From Verrucomicrobiota bacterium (lineage in GTDB: Bacteria; Verrucomicrobiota; Verrucomicrobiia; Limisphaerales; BJHT01), in the NCBI GenBank assembly GCA_014193395.1, contig BJHT01000005.1, positions 1 to 64,000 on the forward strand: 64,000 nt of DNA, written 5' to 3'. Under the pieces are notes generated by a model. It was not told the origin of the DNA. It was given only the letters and a program-made list of their open reading frames with translations, and did no database searches. Below, piece by piece: positions 27,201-35,309 of the stretch. A program made the translations under genes and the position numbers. How positions within the stretch are numbered: position 1 is the stretch's first letter; every line of letters begins with the position of its first letter.

Positions 27201-28220
27201 TCAGGGCTTCAACCACTCGTCGCGATGTTGCGCGACAAAGGCGTCGTCGTGGAGATGCGGATAGGCGCGATAGACGCGGTCGATCTCGGCGAGCTGGCCG
27301 GGGCTGAGGGTTTCGTGTTCGTCGAGGCACCAGAGGCCTTCGAGCAGGCCCTGGCGGCGCAGCACTTCATGCAGGCCGGCGATGCAACCGCGGAAACCAT
27401 TCGCGGCATCGAAGAAGGCGGCGTTGCTGTCGGTGACTTCGACGCCGAGGCGGAGGAGGTCGGGTGTGGCGTCGGCGCGGCGGCAGCGGTCGAGGAGTTC
27501 GACGGCGCGGCGGGTCCAGACGGACCAGTGACCGAGCAGCCCGCCGACGATGCGGCGCTCCTGGCCGGCGACGCGGTAGGGCGTGAGAAAATCGGCGACA
27601 ATGTTGTCGTCGTTGCCCGTGTAGAGCGCGAGGTCGTCGCGGCCGGCTTCGATCACGGCGCGGACGACGTCGAGCGTTTGGTAGCGGTTGAACGGGGCGA
27701 TCTTGATGGCGACGACGTTTTCAATTTCCGCAAAGCGTCGCCAGAACGCGTAGGGCAGCACGCGTCCGCCGACGCTGGGCTGGAGGTAAAAACCAACGAC
27801 CGGGATGATTTCCGCGACGGCACGGCAGTGGGCGACGAGGGCGTCTTCATCTGCGTCGCGCAACGCGCCGAGGCTGAGGAGCGCGGCGTGGTAGCCGAGT
27901 TCGCGCACGAGTTGCGCTTCGGCCACGGCTTGCGCAGTGCGGCCGCAGACGCCGGCGATGCGGACGAGCGGCTGGCGGGCGCGGGACATTTCCTCGGCGG
28001 CCAGCGCGAGAACGGGATGGAAGAGGCCGACCTTGGGATCGCGGATGGCGAATTGCGTGGTGTGAACGCCGACCGCGAGGCCGCCCACGCCCGCGGCGAG
28101 ATAGTAGCGCGTGAGCGCGCGCTGGCGGCGCTCGTCGAGACGACGCGCGGCGGTGAGCGCGAGGGGATGGGCGGGGATGACGAGGCCGTGCTGGAGGCGG
28201 GAGCGCAGGTCGGGGGTCAT
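27201..28220 (-). CDS. Dihydrodipicolinate synthase (DapA/NAL) family aldolase
   Basis: A 339-aa TIM-barrel protein of the DapA/N-acetylneuraminate lyase superfamily. The Schiff-base lysine is expected in VVAIKIAPFNRY (near residue 173), and the conserved Tyr in GFYLQPSVGG (near 140). The N-terminal GVGGLAVGVHTTQFA corresponds to the family's GxxGxxxxGTTGE substrate-binding region, with TTQFA replacing the usual GTTGE. Superfamily members include 2-keto-3-deoxy-sugar-acid aldolases and dehydratases, which would suit a uronate-degradation locus; the exact reaction is unknown. Its ATG overlaps the stop of the upstream acetyltransferase as ATGA. Confidence 0.85.
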   Translation of the reverse strand: MTPDLRSRLQHGLVIPAHPLALTAARRLDERRQRALTRYYLAAGVGGLAVGVHTTQFAIRDPKVGLFHPVLALAAEEMSRARQPLVRIAGVCGRTAQAVAEAQLVRELGYHAALLSLGALRDADEDALVAHCRAVAEIIPVVGFYLQPSVGGRVLPYAFWRRFAEIENVVAIKIAPFNRYQTLDVVRAVIEAGRDDLALYTGNDDNIVADFLTPYRVAGQERRIVGGLLGHWSVWTRRAVELLDRCRRADATPDLLRLGVEVTDSNAAFFDAANGFRGCIAGLHEVLRRQGLLEGLWCLDEHETLSPGQLAEIDRVYRAYPHLHDDAFVAQHRDEWLKP

Positions 28221-28690
28221 AGTTTCATCGCGTAGTGAATCTGCCGGCCGGCCTCGACGAAGCCGCAGGACGGGTAAAGATGTTGGCCCACCGGATTGTT
28301 GACCATGGTCTCGATCATCGCGAAGGCCATGCCTTCGCGGCGGAAGTACTCGAGGGCGTGTTCGATGAGCTGGCGGCCGACGCCTTGACCGCGTGCGGCC
28401 TTGTCCACGGCGAGGTTGGGGATGCGCCCCTTGCGGCCCTCGCGGTCGAGGCGCGTGGAGATGTAACCGAGCACTTTCCCATCTTCCTCGGCGACCGCGA
28501 CGAAAACGCCGGTGGGATTGGCTTCGCAGTCTTCGTCCACATGGCGCGCCTTGCGCCAGCGCCAGTCGTGGCCGCCGACGATGCCGAGCTGCCGCTCGAC
28601 GTTTTGATCAATGGCAATGCCCTCGAAACCTTCGACGGTGATGCGGCGGAGTTCGGGGAGGTCAGCGGGTTGATAGAGTCGGATTTGCAT
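28217..28690 (-). CDS. GNAT family N-acetyltransferase
   Basis: A 157-aa protein with a complete GNAT fold. Beta-4 reads GVFVAVAEEDGKVLGYISTR, followed by IPNLAVDKAARGQGVGRQLI (motif A, the acetyl-CoA pyrophosphate loop R-G-Q-G-V-G-R) and the C-terminal LYPSCGFVEAGRQIHYAMKL (motif B). Cytoplasmic. The substrate cannot be predicted. It is the first gene of a coupled pair with the DapA-like aldolase (4-nt overlap). Upstream is a repeat-filled 461-bp gap. Confidence 0.88.
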   Translation of the reverse strand: MQIRLYQPADLPELRRITVEGFEGIAIDQNVERQLGIVGGHDWRWRKARHVDEDCEANPTGVFVAVAEEDGKVLGYISTRLDREGRKGRIPNLAVDKAARGQGVGRQLIEHALEYFRREGMAFAMIETMVNNPVGQHLYPSCGFVEAGRQIHYAMKL

Positions 28691-28740
28691 GGTCAGGGCG
28701 AAGGCTGGCGAAGTTGGATGGGATCAGATGGGAGAAATTG

Positions 28741-29112
28741 AACCACGGATAAACACGGATGAAACCGGCACGGCGATGTCCGTCGCCGAACGCGCGGTGT
28801 TTGGAGTGCGGGGACTTGTCACCGCTTTGTCGAGGCGACTTGTCGCCGTCGAACAGCGGGAGGCGCGGATTTGGAATGGGGCGTTCACGGCTCGCGCCAG
28901 CGGTGGCGCGCCGGCAAGAAGGGAGCCGGTCGGCAAGTTTGACGGCGACAAGTCGCCTGCGCAAAAGCGGTGACAAGTCACCGCACTCCAAAACGACCGG
29001 GCAGGCGCGCTGTGCGACATAGTCGTCGGCGACCCGGCTTGTGTTGCGGAACGGAAGGTCGGCGTCGCGCACCCTCTTTCCCATCCGTGTGCATCCGTGC
29101 ACATCCGTGGTT
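28741..29112. repeat. Nested paired inverted repeats (two families)
   Basis: Inner pair: arms 28799-28850 and 28941-28994, near-perfect reverse complements. They contain the small palindromes GGCGACTTGTCGCC and GGTGACAAGTCACC and end in CTCCAAA(A)C / GTTTGGAG. Outer pair: AACCACGGATAAACACGGAT at 28741-28760 and its inverted counterpart (ATCCGTG triplicate ending in GTGGTT) at 29083-29112. One element appears to have inserted inside another. This explains most of the 28691-29151 gap; no gene is seen there. Confidence 0.85.
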
Positions 29113-29151
29113 TTCCAATTCCCATTCCCATTTTCATTTCGGAGTTCGCGA

Positions 29152-30180
29152 TCAGAAGCGGCCGTCGGTGGTTTCAAAATGCGTGGGCTTGCCAAGGGTC
29201 GCGCCGCCTTGGCGGACCCATTGGGCGGTGGCGTCGATCATTTCTTCGAGCGAGACAATGGGCGGGCCGAAGAGCGCGTAAGAGCGCGTCGCATCCCAGC
29301 TCCACACGGTCGCGCCTTCGTGCTCGGCGATGATCGGCGCGCGCCCGAACAGATCGCCGAAGCGCTGCGCGAGCCAGCGGATGGACACGCGCTGGAGGCC
29401 GGTGACGTTCAACGCGAGCGGCGGCGTGGCGGCGTGCGCGAGGCACTGGATGGCGCGGGCGTTCGCATCGCCCTGCCAGATGACATTGGCCGCACCCATC
29501 GTGACATCGACGGGCTGGCCGCGGGCGACCTTGTTCGCCACGTCGCAGAGCACGCCGTAGCGGAGATCAATCGCGTAGCAGAGGCGGAAGAGGAGCGTGG
29601 GCGTGCCGTTCTGTTTGGCGAAATGGGTGAAGACACGCTCGCGGCCGACACACGAGTTGGCGTATTCGCCGGGCGGACCGAGCGCGTCATTTTCATGCGA
29701 GCCGGGGCCATCCGCGCGGACGAGGGGATAAACGCAGCCGGTGGAAAACACGACGATGCGCGAGCGGGCGAAGCGCTCGGCCACGATGGCGGGGACGAGC
29801 GTGTTCATCACCCACGTCAGTTCGGGCGCCTCGCTGGTGCCGAATTTTTGACCGGCCATGAAAATGACATTGGGCGCGTCGGGGAGCGCCTGGACGGCGG
29901 CGCGATCGAGCAGGTCGCACGCGATGGTTTGCACGCCGTGGCGCTGGAGTTCCGCGGCGGCGGCGGCTGATGAAAAGCGCGAGACGGCGAAGACGCGCCG
30001 GTCGCGGCGGCCGATTTCATCAAGGCCGCGGCGCACCATGCGGGCGAGCGTCGGACCCATCTTGCCGCCCGCGCCGAGAACCAGCACATCGCCGTCGAGC
30101 GCGCGGAGCGTGGCGAGCACGCCGGGCGTGGGGAGGCTGAGCTGGTCGTCGAGATCGGCGAGGGTCAGGAGCGGTTTCAT
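29152..30180 (-). CDS. NAD-dependent epimerase/dehydratase-like protein (extended SDR)
   Basis: A 342-aa protein. The Rossmann glycine motif is VLVLGAGGKMGPTLARM (about residues 32-48), followed by an acidic CDLLD segment, VIFMAGQKFGT (strand 4) and VVFSTGCVYP with the catalytic-Ser region. The expected YxxxK active-site motif reads YANSCVGRE, so the catalytic Lys is replaced by Cys. It may be inactive as a classical SDR or use another residue. The downstream half (ANVIWQGDANARAIQCLAHA, LNVTGLQRVSI) matches the substrate-binding half of sugar epimerases. The 42-bp gap to the upstream Gfo/Idh/MocA gene suggests one transcript. Confidence 0.8.
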   Translation of the reverse strand: MKPLLTLADLDDQLSLPTPGVLATLRALDGDVLVLGAGGKMGPTLARMVRRGLDEIGRRDRRVFAVSRFSSAAAAAELQRHGVQTIACDLLDRAAVQALPDAPNVIFMAGQKFGTSEAPELTWVMNTLVPAIVAERFARSRIVVFSTGCVYPLVRADGPGSHENDALGPPGEYANSCVGRERVFTHFAKQNGTPTLLFRLCYAIDLRYGVLCDVANKVARGQPVDVTMGAANVIWQGDANARAIQCLAHAATPPLALNVTGLQRVSIRWLAQRFGDLFGRAPIIAEHEGATVWSWDATRSYALFGPPIVSLEEMIDATAQWVRQGGATLGKPTHFETTDGRF

Positions 30181-30222
30181 GCAGTGGCAGTCGTGTCGGT
30201 GATGGCGGTGATGGCGACGAGA

Positions 30223-31236
30223 TTACTTGGCCGCGCGCACGGGACGCAACGGCGGCAGCGCGATCAGCTTCTTTTCATCCGCCGCCTCACGCGCCCGCAG
30301 CACGACCTCGGTGATGTAGAAGCTGTCGTCCGCCGTGATGCGCGGGGGGCGGCCGCCGCGGAGGAATTTCACGAACTCGACGAAGATGTTCTCGGTAGTC
30401 TCAAACGGAATGCGTTCGGTCCCGGCCTCGGTGACGAGCGTGATGGCGTCGTCGCCTTCATTCACTTCGACCACGCCCTTGGTGCCGGTGACCCGCAGGC
30501 GGTCATCGCCGTGCGTGGCAGCCTGGACGGGGCGCAGATAATCCAAACGGGCCGTGACGGACGCGCCGTTGGATAACTCCGCGAGGATCGACGCCTGATC
30601 CTCGGTCTCGCCGAATTCGGGCCGGCCACTGCGCCCATGGAACGCCGCGACGTGCGTGAAATCGAGGCCCGTGACCCAGCGGATGATGTCGAGCGAATGA
30701 ATGCCGATGTAAGGGATCGTGCCGCCGAGCCGCGCGCGGCTCTGCAGCCACGCGGGTCGCTCGCCCCATTTGTAAGACTTCTGCGTCGCCACCTGCGAGA
30801 CCGTGCCGATGCCACCGCGCTGGATGATTTCGCGGACGCGCGCGTATTTGGGCTGATGACGCAGTTCGAGGAGCATGGTGAGCTGCGACTTGGATTTCGC
30901 GAACGCGGCGCGCAGACGCTCGAGATCGGCCAGCGTGGTGACGAGGGGCTTTTCGGAAATGATGTGAACGCCGCGTTCGAGCAGCGCGAGCAACTGCTCG
31001 AGGCGCATCCCGCTCTCGTCGGCGACGCAGCAGACATCGGGCAACGTATGTTCGAGGACGTGTCGCCATTCCGCGTAGGCCTGCGCGGCGTGGGACTGCG
31101 GGAGGCGTTTCAGGAAGGCCTCGGCGGCTTTGAGATTGTTGTCGGACACCGCGACAACCTCGACATCGCCGAGCAGCTTCGCCCCCGCGACGATGGCGGT
31201 GACGTGGCCTTTGAGTCCGAGCAATGCGAGTTTCAT
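30223..31236 (-). CDS. Gfo/Idh/MocA family oxidoreductase
   Basis: A 337-aa protein. The N-terminal Rossmann domain (MKLALLGLKGHVTAIVAGAK) has a modified glycine motif. The family EKP motif is HIISEKPLVTTLADL (near residue 95). The C-terminal alpha/beta domain includes GGTIPYIGIHSLDIIRWV, which carries the His used in catalysis by many members. It is likely an NAD(P)-dependent sugar or sugar-acid dehydrogenase. Cytoplasmic; substrate unknown. First gene of a minus-strand group running down to the polysaccharide lyases. Confidence 0.88.
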   Translation of the reverse strand: MKLALLGLKGHVTAIVAGAKLLGDVEVVAVSDNNLKAAEAFLKRLPQSHAAQAYAEWRHVLEHTLPDVCCVADESGMRLEQLLALLERGVHIISEKPLVTTLADLERLRAAFAKSKSQLTMLLELRHQPKYARVREIIQRGGIGTVSQVATQKSYKWGERPAWLQSRARLGGTIPYIGIHSLDIIRWVTGLDFTHVAAFHGRSGRPEFGETEDQASILAELSNGASVTARLDYLRPVQAATHGDDRLRVTGTKGVVEVNEGDDAITLVTEAGTERIPFETTENIFVEFVKFLRGGRPPRITADDSFYITEVVLRAREAADEKKLIALPPLRPVRAAK

Positions 31237-31528
31237 CGGTGGGTGACAGGTTTCATGCGGCGGTTTTTGTGGTGCGATGGATAAGACACGGACGCGCGTT
31301 GGTTTTCAACCGCGCGACGGGCGGGGGAAAATGGCAGAAAAATAGGGGGCAGAAAAATGGCGTGGGGAGCGGGTTGTTCGTCCGCGGGGACCGGCGTGAG
31401 TTCTTCGGGCTGTCTGGAAACGTCGGCCCGCGCAACAACCACCGGGCACCCAAGCCCCCGCCTCCGGCGGCTACCGCGACCGGGCCAACGCGTGTTTGCC
31501 AACCTGAATCTGACCCCCAATCCCCGAA

Positions 31529-31622
31529 GCGGAATGGGCAAAGGAATGGAGGCAAAGGAATGAAGACAAGAAGTCGCCACGTCCCCATTCCTTTGCCTCC
31601 ATTCCTTTGCCCACAATTCCGC
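31529..31622. repeat. Paired inverted repeat (GGAATGGGCAAAGGAATGG family)
   Basis: Left arm 31529-31562 and right arm 31586-31622. The core AATGG-GCAAAGGAATGGAGG is perfectly mirrored (CCTCCATTCCTTTGCCCA on the right) around a 23-bp spacer. A degenerate single arm of similar sequence appears near 44511-44540. Lies in the 31237-31809 gap. Confidence 0.85.
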
Positions 31623-31671
31623 TGCCCCATTCCCGTGCGCCCATCGGCAGCGCGCCGCGGGGGTTTTTCCA

Positions 31672-31796
31672 GAGCGCGGCTATGTGCGGAGCGCCAGCCG
31701 CAGCAAGTGGTCCGCACTGGACGCCGCGGAATCCAACGGGTGCCCGCGAGGTTCCGGGGCCGCTGCGGCTGGTCCTCGGCGGACACAGCCGCGCTC
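31672..31796. repeat. Paired inverted repeat (GAGCGCGGCT family)
   Basis: Left arm 31672-31704 starts GAGCGCGGCTATGTGCGGAG and ends CCAGCCGCAGC. The right arm 31762-31796 is its imperfect reverse complement (starts GCTGCGGCTGG, ends CAGCCGCGCTC). It ends 14 bp past the stop of the SDR gene and could act as a bidirectional terminator between it and the Gfo/Idh/MocA gene region. No gene is seen in 31237-31809. Confidence 0.8.
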
Positions 31797-31809
31797 CTCG
31801 GGTTGCGGC

Positions 31810-32583
31810 TCACGCGTGCATCACCTGGCCGCCGCCGAGGTTGAGGGTCTGGCCGGTGATGTTTTGCGCGTGATCGGAGGCGAGGAAGACCGCCATGGCG
31901 GCCATTTCCGCCGGCGTCTGCCAGCGGCCGAGCGGGGACACTTTGCGGATTTTTTCCTCGGCCCAGGTCGCGTAGTCCTGCCGCTCGGCGGGCGCGAGGC
32001 GCGCCTGACCGGCCTGCCAGACGGATTGATTCAACTCGGTTTTTACCATGCCCGGCGAGAGCGCGTTCACGCGGATGCCGTGGGGCGCGAGGTCTTTGGC
32101 GGCGCACTGCATGAAGTTGATGAGTCCCGCCTTGGCCGCACTGTAGGGCGGGTCGGTCTGCGAGCCGATCTGGCCGGCGACGGAGACGAGAAACAGAAGC
32201 GAACCTTTCCGTCGCGTGATGAGTTTCGGGGCGAAGGCGTGCGCCACATTCACCGCGCCGAGGAGATTGATCTCCAACACGCGCGGCCAGTCGCCCGGCT
32301 CGAGATTCCAGAAGGGAAAACCGAATTTCCCCGAGCCAACACCGACCGAATAAACAACGTGATCAACCTCACCGAGCCCCGCGGCGAACGCGCGCACCTG
32401 CTCATACGAGGTGACATCGCCCGTCACGATGGTCGTGCCCGCGGACGGCGTGGCGGGGTCGGGCTTGCGGTCGAAGCCGTGGACGCGGCAGCCCTCGGCG
32501 ACAAACTCGTCCGCGATCGCCCGCCCGATGCCGCGCGCTGCGCCGAACACGGCGACCGTTTGATTGGCGAGATTCAGTTGCAT
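31810..32583 (-). CDS. SDR family oxidoreductase (classical)
   Basis: A 257-aa classical short-chain dehydrogenase. The cofactor motif is FGAARGIGRAIADEF (TGxxxGxG type, about residues 13-27). The catalytic Ser is in FLVSVAGQIGS, and Tyr/Lys in PPYSAAKAG (YxxxK intact). It ends with the common GQTLNLGGGQVMHA. Likely a ketoreductase or dehydrogenase acting on a sugar-derived carbonyl. It is transcribed divergently from the MFS transporter across a 503-bp gap, a layout common for uptake/catabolism pairs, though no operator is recognisable. Confidence 0.9.
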   Translation of the reverse strand: MQLNLANQTVAVFGAARGIGRAIADEFVAEGCRVHGFDRKPDPATPSAGTTIVTGDVTSYEQVRAFAAGLGEVDHVVYSVGVGSGKFGFPFWNLEPGDWPRVLEINLLGAVNVAHAFAPKLITRRKGSLLFLVSVAGQIGSQTDPPYSAAKAGLINFMQCAAKDLAPHGIRVNALSPGMVKTELNQSVWQAGQARLAPAERQDYATWAEEKIRKVSPLGRWQTPAEMAAMAVFLASDHAQNITGQTLNLGGGQVMHA

Positions 32584-32638
32584 GGCGCGGGACTGTCACA
32601 GTCGCGCGGCAGGCAGGCAAGGCGCGCGGCGTTGACGC

Positions 32639-32823
32639 CCCTTGTAGGAGTCGAGGTAACGAGACTCTAACCTCCTTCCGCGAACGGTCCGCCCAGACGC
32701 ACCCCACGCCCGTCTTGAAACCAGGTTCCGGTCCCACGCGCCTTACCCAAGTCAGTCTTCGAGACTCAGTCCGCCGCTCGCACAGAAAAGGTCAGAGTCT
32801 CGTTACCTCGACTCCTACAAGGG
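32639..32823. repeat. Paired inverted repeat, 30/30 identical arms
   Basis: Arms 32639-32668 and 32794-32823 are perfect reverse complements over 30 bp (beginning CCCTTGTAGGAGTCGAGGTA) around a 125-bp spacer. The perfect match suggests recent formation or ongoing correction between arms. It sits in the divergent promoter region between the SDR and MFS genes. Confidence 0.9.
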
Positions 32824-32926
32824 TGGGCGGGGAGCGCGGTGCGAACGGAATGCGGTGGTGACTTTGGCGAGAGGCCCCGGGAAGATCGGCAGCACTCGAT
32901 TCCACTGTTGCTCCGCTTTCCAACAC

Positions 32927-33004
32927 ATGAACTGCCGCGCCTTCCTCGCCACGCTGCCCGTGCTGACCGCGCTCATGGCGGCGCGCCAGGCGCTCGCCGC
33001 GTAG
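32927..33004 (+). pseudogene. 25-codon signal-peptide-like ORF, probable gene remnant
   Basis: Encodes MNCRAFLATLPVLTALMAAR followed by QALAA and a TAG. It looks like the export signal of a Tat- or Sec-exported protein of the NRRAFL type (compare the DUF1501 protein at 1123), with the first Arg of the pair replaced by Cys and no mature domain. It lies 82 bp upstream of the MFS start. It may be a decayed gene start or a leader peptide. Confidence 0.35.
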
Positions 33005-33086
33005 GGGGATAAACGGAACGCGTAACCATCCGAACTCCACTGGAAATAACCGCCCCGCCACCATCCCCTGCCCTGCCGAAAAAACC

Positions 33087-34400
33087 ATGAGCGCCATCTC
33101 CCCATCGCAACCAGTTCACGCCCGGATTTCCGGCGCATCGTGGGCCATCCTCGCCCTGATGGTCGTGTCGGTGGCGATCAACTACATCGACCGCACGAGC
33201 CTCTCGACAGCCGCGCCGTTGCTGGTGCGCGAGCCGGAGATGGAGATTTCGGCTGCGAAGCTGGGCGTGCTGCTGTCCGCGTTTTTCTGGACCTACTCGT
33301 TTCTGCAACTCGCTTCCGGCTGGCTGGTGGATCGCTACGGCGTGCGCTGGGTGATGGCGATCGGCTTCATCGTCTGGTCGCTGGCCACGGCGGCGACGGG
33401 TTTGGTGTACGGGTTCTCCGCGTTGCTCGCGCTGCGCCTGCTGCTCGGGGCCGGCGAATCCGTGGCGTATCCGTGTTACTCAAAAATCATCGCCGGCAAT
33501 TTCGCCGAGCATCAGCGCGGACTCGCGAACTCGCTGATCGACGCGGGCACCAAATTCGGCCCGGCGCTGGGCATTCTCGGCGGCGGAATACTCATGGATC
33601 GCTACGGCTGGCGGCCGGTCTTCCTCGTGCTGGGACTGGGCAGCCTGCTGTGGCTGCCGGCGTGGTTTAAGTGGATGCCGAGCGGCCACGCGGCGACGCA
33701 GACGACCCCGAGCGGCGGCCCCGGCTTCGCGGAAATCTGCGCGCAACGGCAGGCGTGGGCGACGTTCATCGGGCACTTCAGCGGCAATTATCTCTGGTAT
33801 TTTCTGATCACCTGGCTGCCCTCCTATCTGGTGAAAGAGCGCGGTTTCACCATGTCCCACATGGCTTACGTCGGCGCGCTGGCGTTTTGCGTGACGGGCA
33901 TCTCGACCATCATCACGGGCACGATCGCGGACCGGGCGATCACACGCGGCGCGACGCCCACGCGGGTGCGCAAGACCTGCGTGATCCTCGGCCTCGGGCT
34001 GGCGACCTCGGTGGTGACGGTGACGATGGTGGAAGGCACGCAGGCGTCGATGGCGTGCCTGATGTTTGCGTGCATCGCGCACGGAATCTTCGCCTCCAGC
34101 CACTGGGCGATTGCGCAGACCATCGCGGGGCCGGTGGCGGCGGGGAAATGGACGGGGATGCAGAACTGTCTCGCCAACATGGCGGGCGTGGCGGCCCCGG
34201 CGATCACGGGCTTCGTGGTGGACCGCACCGGCCAGTTTTTCTGGGCCTTCGCCGTGTGCTCGGCGGTGGTGCTGACCGGTGCCGCGGCTTACGCGTTCCT
34301 GCTGGGGCCGGTGGTGCAACGGGTGTGGGCGTCGCAGGAGAGCAGCGAGCCGCGGCGTTTCGAGGCCGGAAACGAACAAACGGAAAATGGCAAATTATGA
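33087..34400 (+). CDS. MFS transporter, anion:cation symporter (ACS)-like family
   Basis: A 437-aa membrane protein with about 12 hydrophobic helices. The first helix region reads SWAILALMVVSVAINYIDRT, the typical start of ACS-family (hexuronate, glucarate, tartrate) permeases. The loop 2-3 motif is GWLVDRYGVRWVM, and helix 4-5 contains GAGESVAYPCYSKIIAGNF, close to the conserved ACS GExxxxP region. It probably imports a sugar acid or uronate by H+ symport into the cytoplasm, matching the neighbouring lyases and oxidoreductases. There is no Shine-Dalgarno sequence before the ATG. Confidence 0.85.
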   Translation: MSAISPSQPVHARISGASWAILALMVVSVAINYIDRTSLSTAAPLLVREPEMEISAAKLGVLLSAFFWTYSFLQLASGWLVDRYGVRWVMAIGFIVWSLATAATGLVYGFSALLALRLLLGAGESVAYPCYSKIIAGNFAEHQRGLANSLIDAGTKFGPALGILGGGILMDRYGWRPVFLVLGLGSLLWLPAWFKWMPSGHAATQTTPSGGPGFAEICAQRQAWATFIGHFSGNYLWYFLITWLPSYLVKERGFTMSHMAYVGALAFCVTGISTIITGTIADRAITRGATPTRVRKTCVILGLGLATSVVTVTMVEGTQASMACLMFACIAHGIFASSHWAIAQTIAGPVAAGKWTGMQNCLANMAGVAAPAITGFVVDRTGQFFWAFAVCSAVVLTGAAAYAFLLGPVVQRVWASQESSEPRRFEAGNEQTENGKL

Positions 34401-34423
34401 ACCGAAAATGGGCGGGGGAGGTA

Positions 34424-34562
34424 AACCACGAAAAACACGAAAGACACGAAAACAAAGAGCGTCGGCGTGTCTGATTCCGCTCCACACATCGCGCCTGCTC
34501 GAAACAAAATCTCGATACCGAGAAGCTTTCCCCTTTTCGTGTCGTTCGTGTCTTTCGTGGTT
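34424..34562. repeat. Paired inverted repeat (AACCACGAAA-ACACGAAA family)
   Basis: Arms 34424-34452 and 34534-34562 are reverse complements at 27 of 29 positions. Each arm is itself a short tandem of about 9 bp (CACGAAAAA / CACGAAAGA). The spacer is 81 bp. It sits between two plus-strand genes, ending 20 bp before the next ATG. Confidence 0.9.
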
Positions 34563-34582
34563 CCAACTCCGTTTTTGAAAAA

Positions 34583-35266
34583 ATGAAAATTACAACCCAC
34601 TCCAAGTCCCCGTCCGCGGCAGTCGTCGCCTCAACGTTTCGACGCCGCTTTCTGAATTTCGCTTTTGTTTTCGGTCTCGCCGCCGTCTTCGCCGCCGTGG
34701 CGATCGGCCGTGCCCAGGAGGCCAAGTTGCTCCTGCACGAGCGTCCGCTGCCGGCGATTGCCGCGCCGGATTTCAAGGGGCCGCTCGACGCGAGCTTCAG
34801 CGTCGCCAAAGGGAAATGGACGCCGCAGGACGGCGTGCTGCGCGTGCTCGATCTCCCGGAGGAAAAGCACATCCCGGTCCTGCATCACAACGTCGGGCTG
34901 GCGGCCGCGGTGATCGAAGTGGAGTTCCTGATCGAGGGTCCCGGCAGTTTCCTGGTGGGTTGCGATGCGGACAAACACGTCGGCCGCGTGGTCGTGACGC
35001 CGACGGCCCTGGGCATCGCGGAAGATTCCGTGAAGCCCTCGCACACCATCGCGCGGCTGCCGCTGCCAGTGAAACCCGGCGAGTGGCATCGCCTGCGCGT
35101 GGAGTGGAAGGGCGACCAGATGGCGGCGAATCTCGACGGCCACGAACTGCGCGCCCAGCACGCGTTCCTCGCCACGCCCAAGGCCCGGAGCTGGCTGGCC
35201 GCCGGCAAATCCGTCCAGGTGCGCAATCTCAAGATCAGTGGCGAAAAGACACCCGCGAAACCGTAG
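34583..35266 (+). CDS. Secreted LamG/3-keto-disaccharide-hydrolase-like (DUF1080-type) protein
   Basis: A 227-aa protein with a signal peptide (RRRFLNFAFVFGLAAVFAAVA, cleavage near IGRAQ). The mature 185 residues are beta-rich in the pattern of concanavalin-like jelly rolls: FSVAKGKWTPQDGVLRV, VIEVEFLIEGPGSFLV, GEWHRLRVEWKGDQMAANLD and VQVRNLKISGE at the end. DUF1080 proteins of PVC bacteria often hydrolyse or bind 3-keto-sugars, but this one is short and has no recognisable catalytic residues. Function unknown; extracytoplasmic. Confidence 0.65.
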   Translation: MKITTHSKSPSAAVVASTFRRRFLNFAFVFGLAAVFAAVAIGRAQEAKLLLHERPLPAIAAPDFKGPLDASFSVAKGKWTPQDGVLRVLDLPEEKHIPVLHHNVGLAAAVIEVEFLIEGPGSFLVGCDADKHVGRVVVTPTALGIAEDSVKPSHTIARLPLPVKPGEWHRLRVEWKGDQMAANLDGHELRAQHAFLATPKARSWLAAGKSVQVRNLKISGEKTPAKP

Positions 35267-35287
35267 GCGGAGGTTTCACCAAGAACC

Positions 35288-35309
35288 GACACGGATGGAC
35301 ACGGATAGG
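35288..35309. repeat. Single arm of the ACACGGATG repeat family
   Basis: GACACGGATGGACACGGAT follows the stop of the LamG-like gene and resembles the outer arms at 28741-29112. No inverted partner is seen in the 35267-35481 gap. The rest of that convergent gap holds a small GGCTGCCAGCC hairpin and nothing else recognisable. Confidence 0.5.

Noticed and set aside
28741-29112. Possible CRISPR array, from the repeated short units
   Set aside because: The units are inverted and nested, not regularly spaced direct repeats, and no cas genes are present.
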